Notes: generated by a model from the sequence alone, not told the origin. A DNA stretch of 51,964 bases from Lentisphaerota bacterium (GCA_015061885.1 SUVS01000016.1:1-51964), one strand, 5' to 3'. Shown: positions 35,480 through 45,627, counted from the first letter of the stretch. Program-made: numbers and translations.

Positions 35480-35495
35480 TTTTTTAGACCGTATT
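35480..35495 (-). promoter_or_regulatory. Shared 16-bp motif upstream of the FUSC operon (copy 2)
   Basis: Minus strand AATACGGTCTAAAAAA, 77 nt upstream of the FUSC ATG at 35403; one mismatch to the copy at 30165-30180. The T/A-rich part next to it could overlap a promoter, but no consensus -35/-10 pair is obvious. Confidence 0.3.
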
Positions 35496-35521
35496 AAACT
35501 TCAGCAGTTCCGGTAGTATGC

Positions 35522-35560
35522 AAAAAAAAGCAAAGCCGATGTTGGTGCATCTGACTTTGC
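35522..35560 (-). terminator. Terminator after the chromate-transporter operon
   Basis: GCAAAG (35530-35535) pairs with CTTTGC (35555-35560), with an inner GATG/CATC pairing. On the minus strand the stem is followed by a run of eight Ts, 24 nt after the stop of the second chrA gene. A typical intrinsic terminator. Confidence 0.8.
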
Positions 35561-35583
35561 CTGTATTGTTTTTGCGGTACGGT

Positions 35584-36180
35584 TCAGCGGATGAAACATG
35601 CCCCCAGCACTGCCGCAGAACCTATTATGTAGATGATATTTATCTTTTTATATTTTGCCATTATTACGGCAGAAATAATACTTATTACCAGCGGTATAAA
35701 TCTTATGCCGAATTTTCCCGCTTCCGGCGAACCTGCCAGCCATAACTTTACATTTGCCGCCGTCAGCGGCGTGATGAATATTGCAATATTGGCAAAAATC
35801 AGCACGGCAGATATTATCAACCCCAGTGTCGCCGGACGCATCCCGTAGAGCATACCTTGCACAATAATGCTTTTTTCCCATTTTCTGAACGAAAATGCCG
35901 CCGCCAGCACCAGAAAAACCGCCGGGGTCAGCAAGCCGATGGTGGCGATTATACCGCCGGCTATGCCGTTGGTCTGATAGCCGACGTAAGTAGCGGTATT
36001 GATCCCGATCGGGCCGGGTGTCATCTGGGCAATCGCCAGCAGATTGGCAAATTCGCCGCTGGTCAGCAGTTTATATTTATCCACCAAATCGTGAATGAAC
36101 AGCATCACCAGCACATAGCCGCCGCCGAAACTCAAAAGACCGTATTTTACAAACAGCAAATATATGGAAAACAAACTCAT
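35584..36180 (-). CDS. chrA: Chromate transporter half (short-chain CHR), second subunit
   Basis: 198 aa from the ATG at 36180, which overlaps the stop of the preceding half (ATGA). The family start LFVKYGLLSFGGGYVLVMLFIHDLVDKY and the block FANLLAIAQMTPGPIGINTATYVGYQ are clear, and about five or six membrane segments follow. Two adjacent short CHR genes form a heterodimer in other bacteria. Chromate or sulfate-like anion transport is the family role; here it is unproven. Confidence 0.9.
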   Translation of the reverse strand: MSLFSIYLLFVKYGLLSFGGGYVLVMLFIHDLVDKYKLLTSGEFANLLAIAQMTPGPIGINTATYVGYQTNGIAGGIIATIGLLTPAVFLVLAAAFSFRKWEKSIIVQGMLYGMRPATLGLIISAVLIFANIAIFITPLTAANVKLWLAGSPEAGKFGIRFIPLVISIISAVIMAKYKKINIIYIIGSAAVLGACFIR

Positions 36181-36761
36181 TGCGGCTCTCCCTTTTTTGC
36201 TGAAACTGCGAATTGATATGTTATACCCAGTACCGCCCCCGCAGCAATCACCCATACCGGCGAAACATTGAATACTATCGTTGCCGCCGCCGCCATTACT
36301 GCTGTTATCAATGTAAAAGAATTTTTGATCGTTTTAAGGATCATGCGTACTGCGGTAACGGCGATCAGACCGGTGATCGCCGCCTGTGCCCCGATGAATG
36401 CCCCCTGGACTGCCGGAATATTCAAATCAATATTCCGCAGAAAGATGGCTATTATCAATATTATAAGCGTTGAAGGGGTTGCCACTCCTATCAAAGCGGA
36501 TAATGCTCCGATAATTCCGGCTGCCCGGAACCCGATGTAGAGAGCCGCATTACCGGCAATAATGCCCGGCAGGGACTGGATTATTGCCATCATATCGAGC
36601 AATTCATCTTCGGTAAGGAGTTTTTTCCGGTGGATGAATTCATTTTCCGCCGCCGGAACGATGGCATAACCGCCGCCTACCACCAATGCCGCAATTTTGA
36701 AAAATCCCCAGAAAAGCATCCGGCATTTGGCAAATTTACTTACAGTTGTATTGTCTGACAT
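36177..36761 (-). CDS. chrA: Chromate transporter half (short-chain CHR), first subunit
   Basis: 194 aa. N-terminal FWGFFKIAALVVGGGYAIVPAAENEFIHRKKLLTEDELLDMMAIIQSLPGIIAGNAALYIGF is the CHR-domain signature with the G-G-G-Y turn and the loop proline pair. Five or six membrane segments. Only 3 nt separate it from the DUF3047 gene. Confidence 0.9.
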   Translation of the reverse strand: MSDNTTVSKFAKCRMLFWGFFKIAALVVGGGYAIVPAAENEFIHRKKLLTEDELLDMMAIIQSLPGIIAGNAALYIGFRAAGIIGALSALIGVATPSTLIILIIAIFLRNIDLNIPAVQGAFIGAQAAITGLIAVTAVRMILKTIKNSFTLITAVMAAAATIVFNVSPVWVIAAGAVLGITYQFAVSAKKGEPQ

Positions 36762-36764
36762 ATT

Positions 36765-37475
36765 TTATTTCGCCGGTAAAAATTCAATAAAATCCAGTTC
36801 CGCAACCGTGTTGCTTTTGGTGTATTGGCTGTTGCCTATCACACTTAATGCGAACTTTTTGGGTATTTTGCCGTAAACGCGTTTGAAGTCCTCTGCCACA
36901 TTGCGGGTTTCGGTGATCCATTCCCCGGCTTTGGATTTATTGTCCCGCATGGTTATATAGTGTACGGTCAATATTCTGGCATAAGTGACCTGACCTTCAA
37001 ATCCTTTCGGGGTGAGGTCTTCCCAACGGTACGCTAAAGATTTTTTCTTCAAAAAACCATCTTCCATTCCCAGATAAATACCTATCGGCTGATCGTCTTT
37101 TTTCGGATCTCTGCCGTCAGCACCTTTGGGGTAATTCAATATCCTCCACCGCCACCGCATGATGGGGGTTTTGTTCAGATTCACTTTGGGAGCAACGATC
37201 ACGCCGCCGGTGGATTTGTTGCAAGTAAGCCGCAATACTGTAGTTCCATCACTGGTTTTGGTTGCCTGACTCAAAGTTTCCGGCACACCTAATTTACTGC
37301 CTTCATCCTGCCAATTTGCCGGAAGACCGTCTTTTTCCGCCTTGTTGAAGTCTTCTGCCCAGGCTCTGTTGGCGGAGAGTTTGTCGTCCGGCGTTTTTCC
37401 GGCATAACAGCACATTGCCGCCAACAGCAGTAAACAGAATATCAGACTGTTTTTGAAGCAATATTTTATTTTCAT
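36765..37475 (-). CDS. Secreted DUF3047-like protein
   Basis: 236 aa. Signal peptide (basic start, then FCLLLLAAMCCYA), cleavage near residue 25. The mature part fits DUF3047: a Trp-Arg-Trp-Arg motif in PIMRWRWRILNYPKGADGRDPKKDDQPIGIYL and a later AGEWITETRNVAEDFKRVYGKIPK. These proteins are all-beta and periplasmic; function unknown. It sits between a lytic transglycosylase gene (4 nt) and the chrA pair (3 nt). Confidence 0.75.
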   Translation of the reverse strand: MKIKYCFKNSLIFCLLLLAAMCCYAGKTPDDKLSANRAWAEDFNKAEKDGLPANWQDEGSKLGVPETLSQATKTSDGTTVLRLTCNKSTGGVIVAPKVNLNKTPIMRWRWRILNYPKGADGRDPKKDDQPIGIYLGMEDGFLKKKSLAYRWEDLTPKGFEGQVTYARILTVHYITMRDNKSKAGEWITETRNVAEDFKRVYGKIPKKFALSVIGNSQYTKSNTVAELDFIEFLPAK

Positions 37476-37479
37476 TTAC

Positions 37480-38082
37480 TTATTCTCCAGATTTTTTTAC
37501 AGCATCTTCCCGGCAATACCGCCGGTAGCGTTTCATGATATTTTTAACATATTTTTTCGTGCTGGCAATTGTTATATTATCAATCACATTGCCATCTTTT
37601 TCTTTCGGTTTCCATTTATTTGCTCTGGTCAAACCGGCATTGTAGCGTGCCAGAGCAAGCTCGGTTGCCGCCTTGTAATCCCGGAAACGCCGCAGACCAT
37701 CGCTCAAATACCAACAGCCGATTTCCAAATTTATTCTGGGCGAAAACATTACCCCCGCTTCCGGACACGGCTCATTGTGTGCCTTTGCCCAATCTGTTGC
37801 CGCTCTGGAAGGAATGATCTGCATCAAGCCTATTTCTCCGGCTTTGCCGATCGCTCCGGGACGGAAACGGCTTTCTTCATACACTACTGCCCGCACCAGG
37901 CGGCTGTCGAGACCGTGTTTGGCGGCGGCTTCTCCGATTTCGGAAGCAAAACGACTGTCATCGACCACCAGTTCCCGGTATATCCACAAATAATACAGTG
38001 CAGTCCCGGCCATGACCAGCCAGGCTGCCGACAGAAATATCCGGCGTAATGTTAAAGATTTTTTCCGTCCTGAACCGATCAT
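37480..38082 (-). CDS. Membrane-anchored soluble lytic transglycosylase (SLT) domain protein
   Basis: 200 aa with one N-terminal membrane segment (~14-34). The SLT lysozyme-like domain holds the catalytic Glu (about residue 70) in RAVVYEESRFRPGAIGKAGEIGLMQIIPS, then NLEIGCWYLSDGLRRF and ALARYNAGLTRANKW. It cleaves peptidoglycan glycan strands with 1,6-anhydro ends. It lies 21 nt after the secreted unknown gene. Confidence 0.92.
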   Translation of the reverse strand: MIGSGRKKSLTLRRIFLSAAWLVMAGTALYYLWIYRELVVDDSRFASEIGEAAAKHGLDSRLVRAVVYEESRFRPGAIGKAGEIGLMQIIPSRAATDWAKAHNEPCPEAGVMFSPRINLEIGCWYLSDGLRRFRDYKAATELALARYNAGLTRANKWKPKEKDGNVIDNITIASTKKYVKNIMKRYRRYCREDAVKKSGE

Positions 38083-38103
38083 TTCCGCCGCTCCGTATTA
38101 CGG

Positions 38104-39081
38104 TTATTGCATATTAGATAAATCTGCCGGATTTATGTTCAACGCCGGAACATTTTCCGGATTGGCAAAGTAGGTTGCCAGTTTGTCCTGCAGTGCTTTA
38201 GTCAAGGTAAAATTCAGCATGACTTTTTCCTGATACGGCACTACTTGCAAAGCTCCGGTGATCTCTTCCATAAGTTTCTGATCGTTGCCGAAAAGCAGTC
38301 CGGCAAAACTTGGAGCAATAAATTGCATTTCCATAGCCTTACGCATGGCAGTTTTGGCGTTCTTGAAACTTATTACTGCGTTAAGTGTCAAATCGCGTTG
38401 TTCAGTGCCGGAAAGATCTATTTGGGCATTGAGCGAACGGATCTTGTCTTTCTTTTTTATTGCATGGCCAACTGCCGCACACAGTTTTTTACGGTCAATA
38501 TTTTTTACCAGTCTGTTGCCGTTGCCGGGTTGAAGACCGGACAGGTGAATGGAACTGTCGGCAGTAAACGGCAGCAGGGCTATAACATCGCTTGTCAGAT
38601 AAGTTGCCATTACCGGAGTTTGATCTGTTGCCTTGTATGCCGGAGCATATTTTACAAGGTAGATGCGTTTGCCGTTGAGCGTGGAAACATTTAATTCCAC
38701 ATTCTTGTTATGTACCTTCTGTGCGTTGAAAAACTCTGCAAATTTTGCTTCCGGCAATGCCGTTTTTATCAGCATGACAAAGGATTTATCATCATTTCCG
38801 GTTTTTGCCAGCCACAAATCACCGGCAAAAAATGTTGTTGCTTGAATGTTGTTTTTTTTCAATTCATCCAACAGCAGAGAAAACTCCCGGCATTTTTCAT
38901 CTGCCTTTTGGAGCATATTCATTATCCACGGCAATTGAACGACCCGGTTGACATTCAAACGCATCACCTGTTGACTGGCTTCCGGAATAAAATTTTCCGG
39001 TTCAGCACCAGGTATGACTGCGGTTGTCAGCAGAAAAACGGAAAGCAAAAGTATTTTTTTCAACAACACTATTCCTCGCAT
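38104..39081 (-). CDS. Secreted protein of unknown function
   Basis: 325 aa if the ATG at 39081 is used. The CGAGGA purine stretch lies inside that coding start, so a TTG at 39066 or 39063 may be the real start; both keep the signal peptide (LLKKILLLSVFLLTTAVIPGA). The mature part is Lys-rich and alternates strands and helices, with no motif I know. Its C-terminal half has a duplicated-looking 'TLNAVISFKNAKTAM' / 'MLNFTLTKALQDKL' pattern seen in some substrate-binding-like PVC proteins. It leads the SLT-DUF3047-chrA operon. Confidence 0.7.
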   Translation of the reverse strand: MRGIVLLKKILLLSVFLLTTAVIPGAEPENFIPEASQQVMRLNVNRVVQLPWIMNMLQKADEKCREFSLLLDELKKNNIQATTFFAGDLWLAKTGNDDKSFVMLIKTALPEAKFAEFFNAQKVHNKNVELNVSTLNGKRIYLVKYAPAYKATDQTPVMATYLTSDVIALLPFTADSSIHLSGLQPGNGNRLVKNIDRKKLCAAVGHAIKKKDKIRSLNAQIDLSGTEQRDLTLNAVISFKNAKTAMRKAMEMQFIAPSFAGLLFGNDQKLMEEITGALQVVPYQEKVMLNFTLTKALQDKLATYFANPENVPALNINPADLSNMQ

Positions 39082-39091
39082 AATAAGTTTA

Positions 39092-39127
39092 TTCCCGGTT
39101 CAAAATTTTGCAATTCCGAACCGGGAA
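39092..39127 (-). terminator. Hairpin after aspS
   Basis: TTCCCGGTTC (39092-39101) and GAACCGGGAA (39118-39127) form a 10-bp stem with a 16-nt loop, 18 nt after the aspS stop. The T-tract that follows on the minus strand is weak (TAAACTTATT). Confidence 0.6.
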
Positions 39128-39144
39128 ATTTGTTTTGCAACAGC

Positions 39145-40950
39145 TTACTGTTTGTTTTCAGCAGCAAGTTTTTCCTGTTCACGCTTGGGCAGAACTACCT
39201 GCAAATGCAGTTCACGCAGCTGTTTGGGCGTTACCGGGGCAGGGGCATTCATCATCAAATCCTGTGCCTGCTGGTTGAACGGGAAGGCGATGATCTCGCG
39301 GATGTTGGGCTCGTCAGCCAGCAGCATGACGGTGCGGTCAACACCGGGAGCAATACCACCGTGCGGCGGGGCACCGTGTTTGAAGGCGTTGATCATACCG
39401 CCGAACTTATCATCGACCACACTGCGGTCATGTCCGGCGATTTCAAACGCCTTGTACATGATTTCGGGCCGGTGGTTACGGATGGCACCGCTGGAAAGCT
39501 CAATACCGTTACATACGATATCGTACTGATACGCCAGAATATCCAGCGGATTTTTATTTTCCAACGCATCCATACCGCCCTGGGGCATGGAGAAGGGGTT
39601 GTGGCTGAAGATGACCTGATTGGTTTCTTCATCCAGTTCAAACATCGGGAAGTCCACGATCCAGCAGAATTTGAAGACATTAGGATCAATAAGTTCAAGC
39701 CGTTTGCCCAGTTCCGGAATGACCGCACCACCGGTTTTGATAACATTCTTTTCGCTGTCAGCCAGGAAGAAAAGTGCATCGCCTTCCTGAATGTTGCCGG
39801 CGGCTTTCAAAGCTGCCAGAATTTCCGGATTCAGGAATTTGACGATGGGGCTTTTTTCGCCTTCGGCAGTCCAGATGATGTAAGCCATACCTTTGGCACC
39901 GTTTTCCTGGGCGAAGCCGATCATGTCGTCAAAGAATTTACGCGGCTTGCCGGCAACCTGCGGAGCCTTCATTGCACGCACCACGCCGCCATTGGCAACG
40001 GTACCGGCAAATGCTTTGAAATCACAGTCGCGGAAAAGTTCAGTTACATCAATCATTTCGATCGGGTTGCGGAGGTCGGGTTTGTCCGAACCGAAACGCT
40101 TCATGGCTTCCAGATAGGGAATACGCACAAACGGCGGCTTGGTGTAATCTTTGGTGGAAAATTTGCCGAACACTGCATCGAACATACCTTCGATCACCGC
40201 AAAAATATCTTCCTGATTGACAAAGCTCATTTCCACATCCAACTGATAGAATTCGCCGGGACTGCGGTCGGCACGGGCATCTTCGTCGCGGAAACAGGGA
40301 GCGATCTGGAAATAACGGTCAAAGCCGGAAACCATCAACAGCTGTTTGAACTGCTGCGGTGCCTGCGGCAAAGCATAAAATTCGCCCGGGTGCAGACGCG
40401 AAGGCACCAGATAGTCGCGGGCACCTTCAGGACTGCTGGCGGTCAGGATCGGGGTCTGGAATTCGTGGAAACCCTGACTGTGCATATATTCACGCATGGC
40501 GGCGATGACTTCGCTGCGGAGAATGATGTTTTTGTGCAGTTTTTCACGACGCAAGTCAAGGAAGCGGTATTTCAGACGCAACGCTTCAGGGGCACTGTCA
40601 TCTTTAGCCACCTGGAAGGGCAGAACTTCACATTCGCCCAGAACTTCCATAGCTTCGGCGACAACTTCGATTTCGCCGGTGGCAAGTTTGCTGTTTACCG
40701 TTTCGGGGGTACGGGCAACTACTTTACCGGTAAAGGAAAGTACACTTTCAACTCTCCAGCGGTCAAGTTCCTGATAGAAATCTTTTTCCGGGTCAATGAC
40801 CACCTGGGTCAGACCGTAATGGTCACGCAAGTCAATAAAGATAACGCCGCCGTGGTCGCGGACACTGTGTACCCAGCCAGCGATTTTTACGGTCTGACCG
40901 ACTTCGGTCTTGCGGAGAGCCCCGCAAGTGTGAGTGCGAAATTGTTCCAT
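39145..40950 (-). CDS. aspS: Aspartyl-tRNA synthetase (bacterial type)
   Basis: 601 aa, class II. The OB-fold anticodon domain (1-~105: [37 protein letters not shown]) is followed by the catalytic core with motif 2 [24 protein letters not shown] and motif 3 [27 protein letters not shown]. The ~120-residue GAD insertion of bacterial AspRS is present in the middle. The SPGEFYQ variant of motif 2 differs from the common QPEFTQ. It follows the oxidoreductase gene by 29 nt. Confidence 0.96.
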   Translation of the reverse strand: MEQFRTHTCGALRKTEVGQTVKIAGWVHSVRDHGGVIFIDLRDHYGLTQVVIDPEKDFYQELDRWRVESVLSFTGKVVARTPETVNSKLATGEIEVVAEAMEVLGECEVLPFQVAKDDSAPEALRLKYRFLDLRREKLHKNIILRSEVIAAMREYMHSQGFHEFQTPILTASSPEGARDYLVPSRLHPGEFYALPQAPQQFKQLLMVSGFDRYFQIAPCFRDEDARADRSPGEFYQLDVEMSFVNQEDIFAVIEGMFDAVFGKFSTKDYTKPPFVRIPYLEAMKRFGSDKPDLRNPIEMIDVTELFRDCDFKAFAGTVANGGVVRAMKAPQVAGKPRKFFDDMIGFAQENGAKGMAYIIWTAEGEKSPIVKFLNPEILAALKAAGNIQEGDALFFLADSEKNVIKTGGAVIPELGKRLELIDPNVFKFCWIVDFPMFELDEETNQVIFSHNPFSMPQGGMDALENKNPLDILAYQYDIVCNGIELSSGAIRNHRPEIMYKAFEIAGHDRSVVDDKFGGMINAFKHGAPPHGGIAPGVDRTVMLLADEPNIREIIAFPFNQQAQDLMMNAPAPVTPKQLRELHLQVVLPKREQEKLAAENKQ

Positions 40951-40979
40951 AATATATAACCTTATTTTTATAGAGTTTA

Positions 40980-42257
40980 TTACTTGTTCAACGCCATATC
41001 GCGTGCCATGGCCATAAGTTTGTATTTGCTGACCAGCTGGGTACGCAGACCGCCGGGTTCTTTACCGGTGGCAAGCATCTGCAAAAATTCATCACGCACG
41101 ATGGCAAAGTGGAATTCATGACCATCAACCATACAACTGGGAGGCGTTACCAGCAAACGGCCATCTTTGTAAACGCTTACAGCGGCATCGGCATAACCGA
41201 GTTCGGCAAAACGCTTTTCAATAACAGTTTGCATATCTTCAACGCTCATATCCAGCGGCTTGACCAGCACCAGTGCCTTGAATTCTGTATCGGGCCCCTG
41301 TTCGACAAAAATATCGGCTTTGGTACCGCGGGCGATCTGATGGTGCATATCGCCGCCGCCGGCCGGGGCTTCCAGATTCCACACTGTGTGCAAGCGGACG
41401 CTTACGCCCTTGAGTTCAATATCCATGACTCCGTTGCAGGCGACCGAAAGAACATTGTCTTTCACGCGGTCGGCAAGTTCGGCGGGGAAAGCGGGAGTTT
41501 TGGTGATAAGTTCAAATTTGTCAGCCGGAACCGCAGTGCTGCTCAATGTTGCATCAATGAGTTTGACATCTTTGGCAAAGTCGATTTCTTCTTCGCCGAA
41601 AAGCATCCACTGGGCGTTGTCGATCAAGTGCGTAGTTACATCGTTAAGACCGCTGCCCTGTTTGTTGACATCAAAGTACCATGCCGGACGCACCAGCGGG
41701 GCACCGTTCACGGTCTTGTAAAGGTGATGAACGGTACCGTTTTCGATCATCGGTTCACTGCCTTTGCGGAATTCGCCGAAAACATCTTTGCTCAACATAA
41801 GATCCTTGAGCAGGCGGGCAGGGGGTTCCTGACGGCCGGTCATAATATCCACAATGGGTTTGCCGCCGGAGGCAACAGTTTCTTCGAGCAGAGCGGCACC
41901 GTTGCTGTTGATCGTAACGGGTTTGTCGGTAAGGATGGCACAACCGGCTTTATGCATAGCGGCAAGGTAGTTGATCTTTTCATCATTGCGACCGGCAAAA
42001 ACGGCAATATCGACCGTGCCGGCTTCGGCGGCGGCAACGGCTTTATCGAGGAAATCCGCACCGGTGTAAACATGATAGACCCAGTCAGTCGGTTCTTCGG
42101 CCCGTTCATTAAAGCTGTTTACAAGCTTCATATAGTTATCAAGATCAGCTCCGGCTTCGGAAAAGATGTAAACATCTCTGCTGATGTCAGCATGACGGCG
42201 ACGCAGAATAAGCCCCGCATGAAAATGCCCCGGATTGACAATTACGAGTGTATGCAT
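40980..42257 (-). CDS. Gfo/Idh/MocA-type oxidoreductase with 'putative oxidoreductase C-terminal' domain
   Basis: 425 aa. The N-terminal nucleotide fold ([15 protein letters not shown]) is followed by the catalytic-lysine motif, here LTDKPVTI rather than EKP. The C-terminal half resembles the Oxidoreduct_C (PF16490-like) domain: [27 protein letters not shown] with the conserved His-Asp pair. Such enzymes oxidise or epimerise sugars using NAD(P). Substrate unknown. AAGGAG SD. It precedes aspS in the same direction. Confidence 0.85.
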   Translation of the reverse strand: MHTLVIVNPGHFHAGLILRRRHADISRDVYIFSEAGADLDNYMKLVNSFNERAEEPTDWVYHVYTGADFLDKAVAAAEAGTVDIAVFAGRNDEKINYLAAMHKAGCAILTDKPVTINSNGAALLEETVASGGKPIVDIMTGRQEPPARLLKDLMLSKDVFGEFRKGSEPMIENGTVHHLYKTVNGAPLVRPAWYFDVNKQGSGLNDVTTHLIDNAQWMLFGEEEIDFAKDVKLIDATLSSTAVPADKFELITKTPAFPAELADRVKDNVLSVACNGVMDIELKGVSVRLHTVWNLEAPAGGGDMHHQIARGTKADIFVEQGPDTEFKALVLVKPLDMSVEDMQTVIEKRFAELGYADAAVSVYKDGRLLVTPPSCMVDGHEFHFAIVRDEFLQMLATGKEPGGLRTQLVSKYKLMAMARDMALNK

Positions 42258-42492
42258 AAAGTCAAAACTCCTTTTTATTTTTTATTGACCGTTTAATACA
42301 TTTACTTGTACAATATATATCAAAAGATAATTTACCACCAAAAAGCACTTAAAACAAGTTTGAAATCTCTTTTTTATATGATTTTTCTGTAAAAATATCA
42401 AATAGCGGCAACAGACATAAGTTCTGCCTTGTCTTTGAACAGCTTGCAAAAGGTGATTTTCCGGGGAGGGCGGTTGATTTTATTGATTGAGT

Positions 42493-45400
42493 TTACCGGA
42501 TGGTTTTTCTGTGCCCGGAGGCTCTTTCACTCATTTTCTGAAACAATGTATATAGCGGGGGAATAAAAACCACGCCCAGAATCGTTGCACTCAACATTCC
42601 CCAGAACGTTGTTGTGCCTATAACTCTCCGGCTTTCTGCCCCCGCTCCGGAGGCAAACAGCAGCGGCAGTACACCGAAAATAAAACTCCATGCAGTCATC
42701 AACACCGCCCGGTAACGGTAATTGGCTCCGTTCAGTGCCGCCCGGACAATGGATTTGCCTGCGACTCTTTCCTGCATGGAAAATTCCACCATCAGGATCG
42801 TACTTTTGGCACACAATCCGATAAGCATTATCAATCCCAGCTGGGCATAAATATCCAACAGCATACCTGTCAGCCAAAGAGCGGTAACGCCGCCGAGCGA
42901 TGCAAATGCCACTGAAAGAATAACCGGCAGCGGCACTGTCCATGACTCATATTGTGCTACCAGAAAGAGATACCCGAATATAACTGCCAATGTCATCAAC
43001 AGAACAATTTTGCCGTCATTGTTCCGTTCCTGATAACTCATATCTGCCCAGCCGACTGTGTAATGGGTGGGGAATTCTTTTTTTACTATAGCTTCGATTT
43101 TGTCCATGATCCGTTCTGAAGATGCTCCGGGAATCGGAATAACGGTGATTGCCGCTGACATATTCTGGTCAAAACGCTCAATCTTGCGGGCTCCGAGCAT
43201 GATTTTCGGAGTAGTAAATGCCGATAACGGAACCATATCGCCATTGTTGTTCTGAACCATTGTTTCTTCCAACGCACTTAAAGTTGACCGTTCATCGCCT
43301 TCCAACTGGATTTTTACTTTGAAGGAATAGCCTTTCAAATTAAAGTCGTTGACATACAAACTGGCAAAACTGCTTTGCAGGAAGGTCATGATCCGGTCAG
43401 TCGGAATCCCCAAAGCTTCAGCTTTTTCCCGGTCAACATCAATAAATATTTGCGGCGTGCGGGCATTGAATCCGCTGAAGGCAAATGCCACATCCTCCAT
43501 AAGCTGTTTATTGTTGAGCATACCAAGCAATCTGCCCATTTGTTGTTCAAACTGCTGTGGCGTTTCATCTCCGGCGGTACGGAAAGCAAAAGTAACCCCG
43601 CCGGTAACACCCAGCCCCATGATTGCCGGAGGTTGAAAAGCCCGTACTTCTGCCTGCGGAATAGTTGAACCTGTTTGCGTAATCTTTTCGCGGATTGCCG
43701 AAATGGAAAGCTCCGGTGTGGTACGCTTGCTCCAGTCATCCAGCGTAACAATAGCAAAACCCAGATTTTCACTTGAGCCTGACATGATGGAAAAACCGGC
43801 AACGGCAATGTGTTCTCTGACGCCTTTTATTTTACTGACTTTGCTGCTGAATTCCTGCATGGCATTGATCATTCGCGGCAAAGCGGCACCGGGTGGCAAT
43901 TCAAGTTCGCACATCAAAACACCTTTGTCTTCATCCGGCAAAAAACCGCCTTTGAGATTGATTCCGATAAAATAATTGGCCCCCAGCACCGCCAGCATCA
44001 GTATTACCGCCAATGCCAGTCGGCGGATCATTACCCGGCTGAACAGCAGAAAACCGTTTTTAGTGGCATCAAGTGAAGTATCAAACCAGCGGAACAGCAG
44101 AAACTTTTTCTTTTTTTCCGTTTCTGCCGGACGCAAAAACAAAGCACACAATGCCGGACTCAATGTAAGAGCATTGAATGCAGAAATACACAACGCTATA
44201 CACATCGTTACGGCAAACTGCATATAAATCGTTCCCACAATACCACCATAGAAGGCGATCGGTGCATAAATTGCCGCCGAAACCAATGTCGCCGCAATTA
44301 CCGGCCCGGTGATCTGCTGCATACTTTTCCGGGTCGCTTCACGGGGAGAGAGTTTTTCGTCTTCAATAATACGCATGGTATTTTCCACTACTACAATAGC
44401 ATTATCGACCAGCGATCCGATCACCAGAATAAGCCCGAACATAGTCAATACATTGATGCTGTAACCCAATACAGCCATAAAGAAAAATGTTCCGAGCAAT
44501 GAAACCGGAATTGCCAGAGCCGGAACCAATGTGGCACGGAAATCCTGCAAAAAGATATAGGTGATTGCGACTACCAACAGCAGAGTGATAACCAGTGTAG
44601 TGGCAATTTCTTTGACATTGACCATAATATAGTGAGTCGGGTCGTAAGAAAGGTGTGCGGTTACTCCTTGGGGAAAACGCTCCTGCAATTCCTTGAGCTT
44701 GGCGTTGGTGCGTTTGACCAGCTCCACCGCATTTGCTCCATCCTGCCGGTAAATGGCAAGGGCAATGCAGTTTTCGCCGTTGAAGAATCCTTCGTCGTTG
44801 TAACGCTCGGCACCCAATTCCAACCGGGCGATGTCGCCAAGTTTTATCTGTTCACCCCGGGAACCGGTGGCAATAATGATGGAAGCAAATTCATCCACCG
44901 TCCGCAATCTGCCGGTAATATCCAGTTTCAACTGCAAATAATCATTTGATTTTTCAGCTCCCAGACTTCCGGCGGCGGCAGGAATATTCTGACTGGCAAG
45001 TTTGCCTGTAACAGCTTCCGGCGAAAGTTTCAGAGCCGCCATTTTTATCGGGTCAAGCCAGATACGCATACTGTAATTACGCTCACCGAGGATCTCCACA
45101 TAACCCATCCCCGGCAGACGGGCGAAAGTATCTTTCACATTCATACGCACATAATTTGCCAGATCCAGCAGATTCAATTCACTGCCGTCGGTTCGGAACA
45201 CATAAACACCGATCATATCAGTTGACTGTTTTTTGGTTGTAACCCCGATTTGCTTTACAGTATCCGGCAACTGTGCTTCAGCCCGCTGGACTGCATTCTG
45301 CACATTTACCTGGGCAATATCTGAATTGATTCCCGGCTTAAAAGTCAATGTAAGAGTATAGTTGCCGTTGTTATCGCTTTCGCTGTTAAAGTACATAAGG

Positions 45401-45624
45401 TTTTCAATGCCGTTGACCTGTTCTTCAATGACTCCGGCAACGGTTTCCGCAATCGTCTGGGAAGTTGCCCCGGGGTACATGGCAGTAACTTTTACGGTTG
45501 GAGGAGCAATTTCCGGATATTCAGCAATAGGCAGCTTCCACAGACAGATCAATCCGATCAGAACTGTTACAATACTGATTACAAAAGCAAATTTCGGGCG
45601 GTCAATAAAAAAGGCGGCAAACAT
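42493..45624 (-). CDS. RND multidrug-efflux pump (HAE1, AcrB/MexB-like)
   Basis: 1043 aa with the 12-TM RND plan: TM1 near residues 10-30, large periplasmic loop, TM block ~340-545, second loop, C-terminal TM block ~870-1030. The TM4 relay motif reads IGSLVDNAIVVVENT: the first Asp of the AcrB Asp407-Asp408 pair is kept, the second is Asn. The TM10 Lys (GLCAKSTILMVEF) and the TM11 Thr (MTAWSFIFGVLPL) are kept. Periplasmic signature QVNVQNAVQRAEAQLP matches HAE1 pumps. It starts 3 nt after the adaptor gene. No TolC gene is in this operon; the one at 31893-33389 might serve. Confidence 0.93.
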   Translation of the reverse strand: MFAAFFIDRPKFAFVISIVTVLIGLICLWKLPIAEYPEIAPPTVKVTAMYPGATSQTIAETVAGVIEEQVNGIENLMYFNSESDNNGNYTLTLTFKPGINSDIAQVNVQNAVQRAEAQLPDTVKQIGVTTKKQSTDMIGVYVFRTDGSELNLLDLANYVRMNVKDTFARLPGMGYVEILGERNYSMRIWLDPIKMAALKLSPEAVTGKLASQNIPAAAGSLGAEKSNDYLQLKLDITGRLRTVDEFASIIIATGSRGEQIKLGDIARLELGAERYNDEGFFNGENCIALAIYRQDGANAVELVKRTNAKLKELQERFPQGVTAHLSYDPTHYIMVNVKEIATTLVITLLLVVAITYIFLQDFRATLVPALAIPVSLLGTFFFMAVLGYSINVLTMFGLILVIGSLVDNAIVVVENTMRIIEDEKLSPREATRKSMQQITGPVIAATLVSAAIYAPIAFYGGIVGTIYMQFAVTMCIALCISAFNALTLSPALCALFLRPAETEKKKKFLLFRWFDTSLDATKNGFLLFSRVMIRRLALAVILMLAVLGANYFIGINLKGGFLPDEDKGVLMCELELPPGAALPRMINAMQEFSSKVSKIKGVREHIAVAGFSIMSGSSENLGFAIVTLDDWSKRTTPELSISAIREKITQTGSTIPQAEVRAFQPPAIMGLGVTGGVTFAFRTAGDETPQQFEQQMGRLLGMLNNKQLMEDVAFAFSGFNARTPQIFIDVDREKAEALGIPTDRIMTFLQSSFASLYVNDFNLKGYSFKVKIQLEGDERSTLSALEETMVQNNNGDMVPLSAFTTPKIMLGARKIERFDQNMSAAITVIPIPGASSERIMDKIEAIVKKEFPTHYTVGWADMSYQERNNDGKIVLLMTLAVIFGYLFLVAQYESWTVPLPVILSVAFASLGGVTALWLTGMLLDIYAQLGLIMLIGLCAKSTILMVEFSMQERVAGKSIVRAALNGANYRYRAVLMTAWSFIFGVLPLLFASGAGAESRRVIGTTTFWGMLSATILGVVFIPPLYTLFQKMSERASGHRKTIR

Positions 45625-45627
45625 ATT

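Noticed and set aside
38710..40959. A 749-codon frame on the plus strand opposite aspS, and similar long frames opposite glgP (17894-19402) and glgA (15539-16666).
   Set aside because: These follow from the low use of codons TTA, CTA and TCA in the real genes, which keeps the opposite strand open. The translations are rich in Phe, His and Arg with no family motif, while the sense genes are well-known enzymes.
42258..42492. Operator TTGTACAA (42306-42313) upstream of the oxidoreductase as a binding site of the GntR/LacI-type regulator.
   Set aside because: It is a perfect 8-bp palindrome and resembles AraR half-sites of Bacillus, but it does not match the boxes next to the regulator, and 8 bp can occur by chance.
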